Origin: Trichobilharzia regenti
Lineage: Eukaryota; Platyhelminthes; Trematoda; Strigeidida; Schistosomatidae
Direction: 5' to 3'
DNA: 64,000 nucleotides
Assembly (NCBI GenBank): GCA_944472135.2
Contig: OX235270.1
Location: forward strand, 70,441,168-70,505,167
The translations under genes and the position numbers were made by a program. The notes beneath the pieces are model-generated. The model was not told the origin of the DNA. It did not search any database and was given only the letters and a program-made list of their open reading frames with translations. Positions within the stretch are counted from its first letter, which is position 1. Each line of letters begins with the position of its first letter. Shown here one piece after another: positions 56,401 through 62,400 of this stretch.

Positions 56401-59400
56401 TCTTTCTCAGCTCTTCCCATCAGCCACACCTTTGGAGGAAAAACCAAAAGGAAAAATAATAAATTACATAAATTTGGAGAGTTTACCAAAACCTAAACTG
56501 TAATCCTATACCTAAAAGCAAAACCTGTCATATGAAAAGTGTTTTATGAAGGAAGTGAACTGTCTGTCTGTTTTCGACATAGAACTTTGCACAAATGTGC
56601 GGAAGTTCAAGTCGCCACATTCCGTGTAGCACGCGAAGCAAGAGAAGAAAGTACAAGAAAAGCATAATAGAAACAGTGAGCAGAGGTGTGAGACAAAGGA
56701 GTAATAAAGAAATACAAAACAGTTTCATTGAAGATCATAAGTCACAGGGAGTGGATGCATCTGCGCCACTGAGAACGGTTTTGAGCCATGTCACCAATTG
56801 TTTCCAACCATAGATTTTTACCGTCCCGAGGACCCCAGCCTGGAAGTCTACACCTTTCTACGTGGCTTAGACCAACTGTTGTGGATTTCATTGACTGATG
56901 CCAAGTTTTTGTTTGACCGCCGCTAGCTTTTTTCCAGCCTGACCCTATATCCGCTAACATAGCTCGTCGAGGGAGGCGATGGCTTGGCATACGTAACACA
57001 TGTCCTAACCATCTCAGTCTTTGTAGCTTCACGACTTCGTCGATTGATTTCCCCTGTTTACCTAGAACTCTACGCCTAACCTCCATGTTGCTCACCTTAT
57101 TATGCCACTTTACACGGGAAATAGAACGCAGGCACCTATGATCAAAGACAGCTAGTCTTTTCATGTCTTCCACTCTCAGTGGCCAGGTCTCACAACCATA
57201 AAGGAGGACGGAGCGGACTGATGAGCAGTACACCCGCCCTTTGGTCGATAGTCGAACATCTCGTCTACGCCAGAGTCGGCGTAAACTAACAAATGCGAAA
57301 CGAGCCCCTTGTATTCGTGCTGAGATTTCGTCAGAGATCAGCCCGTTGGGGCTGATGGTACTTCCCAAATAAGTGAAGCGGTCAACGTGCTCTACCACTT
57401 CACTTCCTATTTTTAAACTAGGCGTCGATGTAGTCCAGTCCTGTAACATCATCTTGCATTTGGCGGGAGCGAATCGCATGCCAAACATTCGTAGATTGCG
57501 GCTCAAGGTGTTTAGAAGACTCTGCATTTCGTCAGCGTCTTCGCCTAGAAGGACTATATCGTCTGCATATTCCAAGTCAACGAGATTATTCCCCGGTAGC
57601 AAGTCAATCCCTGAGTCGCTGAAGTCACCTAGGGTTAAGTCCATTAACACATCTATGATGAAGTTGAATAGAAAAGGAGATAATGGGCATCCTTGACGGA
57701 CACCACTGGTCGTCATCAGTTCAGATGACAGCTCGCCGTAAGCCCTCACCTGGCTGTATGAGTACGAGTAGAGTGCCTTAATCAGTGCAATATATTTTCT
57801 TGGAATTCCCTTTACAGCCAAGCATCTCCAGAGAACTTCCCGATCGACAGAGTCAAGAAATATAATGACTGTTGGACGCCGGTAGGAATGCCTATGTTCT
57901 AGAATCTGTCGGAGGGTGAAGATATGATCAATACACCCTCTTCCTGGTCTAAAGCCTGCCTGGCTCTCTCGTGTTTGTGCTTCCCGAGCACCACTCAGTC
58001 TACGCATGATTATTGAGCCTAAGACTTTAGATACTATATTAGTCAAGCTAATCCCTCTGTGATTATCACAGGAAGACTTGTCTCCCTTCTTGTATATGGG
58101 GATAATCAGTGACTTACACCAACCCGATGGGACTTCTTCTGATTCCCAGACGCTGCCTAGTACCTCAGTTAATCCGGACAGTAAGCTGTCTCCACCGTAC
58201 TTAAATACCTCTGGAGTCATTCCATCAGGTCCCGCTGCTTTGCCTAGTTTCAGATTGGTGACAGCTTTAGTAACCTCAGTTAGTGACGGAGGACCTGTGT
58301 TTATATCCCATTCAGGGAGGTGTTGGATGCTCGGAAGGTTGAGCGTGGCTGTGGGCAAATTAAACTGCTCCTCATAATGCTCTTTCCAACGATCCAGTCG
58401 TCTATCCTGGGAGCTAATTATAGTGCCATTTTTTTCCGAGATTGTCTCACTAATGATTTGTCTTCTCCCACCCGTTTCCCTGATGAGTCCAAAGAGTTGC
58501 CTGGTGTTGCCTATCCTCGAAGCTTTCTCCATCTCTTTGGCTTTTGTCGCCCACCACTGTTCACGGTCCTTGCGGAGACTTTTCGTAAGTTTCCTCTTGT
58601 GCAGCTTTCGCTCCTCATTGAATTCGGAGCTCGCCGGAAGTGAACTAATTTTACTAATAATCAAAGCCAATCAACAAATAGAATAGCCCTATTTTCTTAT
58701 CCGTCCTTTTCTATGCGAAAATATGCAATTTTAATAGCCTAAACAGTTTGTGCGTCGGTGGTATAGCGGTTAGGACGCTCGCCGACCATGCACATGGTCC
58801 GGGGTTCGATCCACGGCCGACGAACTCCTTTACCTCCTAAGCCAGAAATAACGCTAGTAAAGAGGAAAGGTTGGGCATGAGGCTACCAACCCCATCCTGT
58901 AAAAGTAATCACCACTGCTACAGAAACTTCAAGCTACTAGCTTGAAGCCCTATTTTCCACTGGGGAACGTGAAAGAAAAAATTAATCAATAAAACAGTTT
59001 GCAACACGTAATAATCTTTTCACCCAGGAGACTGCACTGAATGACCTTAATTTCGCAGAGTTCCCTCCAAACTCGGTGTACTGAGTACTTTCGCGGGCAA
59101 CCATTTCGGTCAATAAATATTGGTTAAATCCATAGATCAGTGCTTACTGCACAATCCTAATTCTAGGTAAATCTTTTCATTTCAAAGTTATCAGGCGTAC
59201 ACTAGAAAATTAAGGTACTACATTTTGAAAATGAAGTGCTTGTACTGTTGCAGAAACTACATGTTTGTGTGTAAAATATGCTTTATCTTTACAATTACTT
59301 ATTCAATCACCTTTGACGGAAAATGCAATGCATAACCTAGACTGAGTAGATAAATCCAACTGTATCGACTTCTCTCTGATACGCCTATATGTTTACTATG

Positions 59401-62400
59401 AAGTATTATAATCTGTAGAAATCAAACCAAATCAAATACGCATACTGATGATCTTGTCTGGCATGATAGTGTAATTTTCCATAATCTATGCTTAATTATG
59501 TTAATTTCAATTAATTTCCCTGAAGAAGCGTGGACTAGTTTGCCGAACGAATCTTTGGAATTACTCATTTCAATTTCTCTAAGATTTTACAGATGTCTTC
59601 TTCTCACTCGGCGCCTAATTATTTCGGAGCGATTTGGTCAAATCTTGATCACACTTAATATGAATGTGCTTAATTACATAAAACTAATACAACAATTTTA
59701 AAGAAAAGCTATAAAAATACGTTTGCACTTATCTAAGCCTGTCAAATACCTTAGCTTGAGAAGTTGAATTAGAAATAAACCTCAACCAAGAACTTCTCTG
59801 GAGTAGTTTTATCGTCTTACTTCAAGTACAGCTGACCAGTTGAGTGTTTTGGTATCCATGTACACTACCCCATTCCTCGAAATAAAACTGGGTGAAGCAT
59901 TGTTCACACTGTCAGTCTCGAAAATAATTTGGCATTCACGTAAACTGTCATCTGCATCACAGGCATTTGAAGGCAGCAGTTGACTGCTACCCTCAAAAGC
60001 AGAATGCAAGTACTCCATGTAATCCACTTCAACTGATCCATCAATAATGAAACAACAGCATTCTTTTGATTTCATTCTCAGATATTTACGGCATAATTTT
60101 GTGATGATGCCATCCGTCCAGGAATTACTCTTCTTATCAAGATATCCAAAGATTTCACTCCGTGTGATTGTCTTGTGGTATAGACGTATTTCTCTATATC
60201 TTTTATCAGATTTATTCATTGCCCGAATTAACGTGCTGATTGCTGTCGATTTGCCCACTCCAGCTGAGCCAATCACCATAATTCCACTGTTATTCTTCTT
60301 CTTATCGTTATTGAAAAGATTATGAAGCTGGGGAAAAAGAAATGAAGTCTAATGGGTTCACTCATTATACAATAAATCCGTTATTTGTAAAATCACTAAT
60401 TAATGCTTACCTAAATAATTACAGACGATATTTTTCACTAACTCAATACAAAATCACTTAAATTTCCCCAGTACCTTAGTAGTTCTAGCTACCACATGGA
60501 TAAAATGCTTTGTAATAAACATTACACTCGATCAGAATACTAATTGCTGGTCAGAAGAGTCACCGCCAACCAAAATGGAACTGTTAGTCATTTATCGTGT
60601 AAAATGACAGAGGAGATTTTTAGCTCAGATAGAATGACTTTTTGTGTGGCTGTGTTTTCAGGCCTGAAGATGTTGTCCACAAAAACTATAAAAGCTAGGC
60701 AATTAAATCACCCTGCTCAGATAACACAACCCTACCAAAAATATTTGTTTATTGGCATTGAAAACCAACAGTTCAGCTGAGTGTTTTACTAGTAAAATAT
60801 TGATTTTCAGTCCACTGTGCACAAGAGTTTCGTAACATCAAGTCCATTTCATTCGATTTAATTAAGAGCCTGTTGTTCATTTACCTAAACTGAAGTGAGT
60901 AACTGTCAGACGGTTGGCAATTTTACTTAGCGTGAACGTTTGCTTTTTCGTAAATAAAAATGCTGTGTGTTGCGATAAATGAACCTGAAGAAAGCGTAAA
61001 GTCAACGTGCAGGAAAAGAACAACACAGTGGAAATTGATACCGAAATGACTTTTTAGAAAATTTTACTCATTATTGAGAAAATGTAAAACTTTCAGACTA
61101 AAATTCGAATTCACGGAAAATAATCATGTTTACCGCTCGCTGCCCTTTTTATCAGGTCTCGGTCTTTTCATCTCCATGCTACCTACAGTGATTATGATAA
61201 TGATAAATCCCCTGCATTTCTCTCGTCTGAGCCTTTATTTGACGTTACGTGACCATGTGATTTTCGCACACTGCATACAACCTACACATTCTTGTTAATA
61301 GTAAACACTACGATAGCTTCTTAATTTCTAGACAATGAGCAACATTTGTGCTGAAACCTTAGTTTTCCTTCAACTTCGGCAACATCCTTCAGAATGAGTG
61401 TTATTTTTAAAGGAACACTAGGAGACTGTAGAAAATCTGGATTTCGTAGATGATACATGTCTAATATCACACAAACTCAAAAACCTACGGGCGATAAGCA
61501 ACAAACTGGCTGAAGAAGCAGGCTGTGAAGACAGGACTGCGGGTAAACATGGAGAAGACAGAGATGATGAAGGTGACCAATCAATGGAAACAACAACAAG
61601 CAACACTAGTCACCATCAACGGGAGAGATTTAACAGAGGTTACTTCCTCCACTCATCTAGGAAGCACGGTTGCAACTGCAGGTGGCGTAATGGATGAAGA
61701 TGTCAAAACCAACCAGAATCGGAAGGGCATGATACGCCTTCATCAACCTGAAACCAGTTTGAAAATCTTCTGCTTCACTCAGCCTGCATACGGAGCAAGA
61801 TACGGATTTTCAGAACAAATGTGAAGTCACTCAGCTCTTCTATATGGGTGAGAAACGTGGCAGGAGCATCACGGAAAGCATTCTCAACAGGTTATCACAG
61901 ACTTTTATCATTAACTGCCACCTTCGTAGGGTGGCTCCATACAGGAGATCAAATGGCAGGCCAGAAAGAGTAAGCAACAAAAAACTATGGAAAAAAACTA
62001 AGTACTTATCCCTCAACAAATATATAGGAGAAAATGGAGATTGATTGAGCATACACTGAAGAGACCGTTGAATGACATCACGCGGCAGAGCATTTCTTGA
62101 CTGAAATGAGAATCGGAAACGACGACTAGTTCACTCTATGGTGACATGAAGGAGGTCATGTTGGGAGGCGATTAGAAACCACGATAAAGGGTACGGCAGA
62201 AAATAGAACAGAATGGAGATGTTTTGTTGAAGCCGTATGTTTCAGTCGGAACTCAAGGTAACAATAATAATAATAATAATAACGTACTTACATTTATTAT
62301 TTTACTTATCCATGGTTTATATGGAGACAAACCATTCTTTGAGGCTTCATATTCCACAGTCTTGACGAATTCATTAGCTTGCTCATCCAAATCAGTTGAT

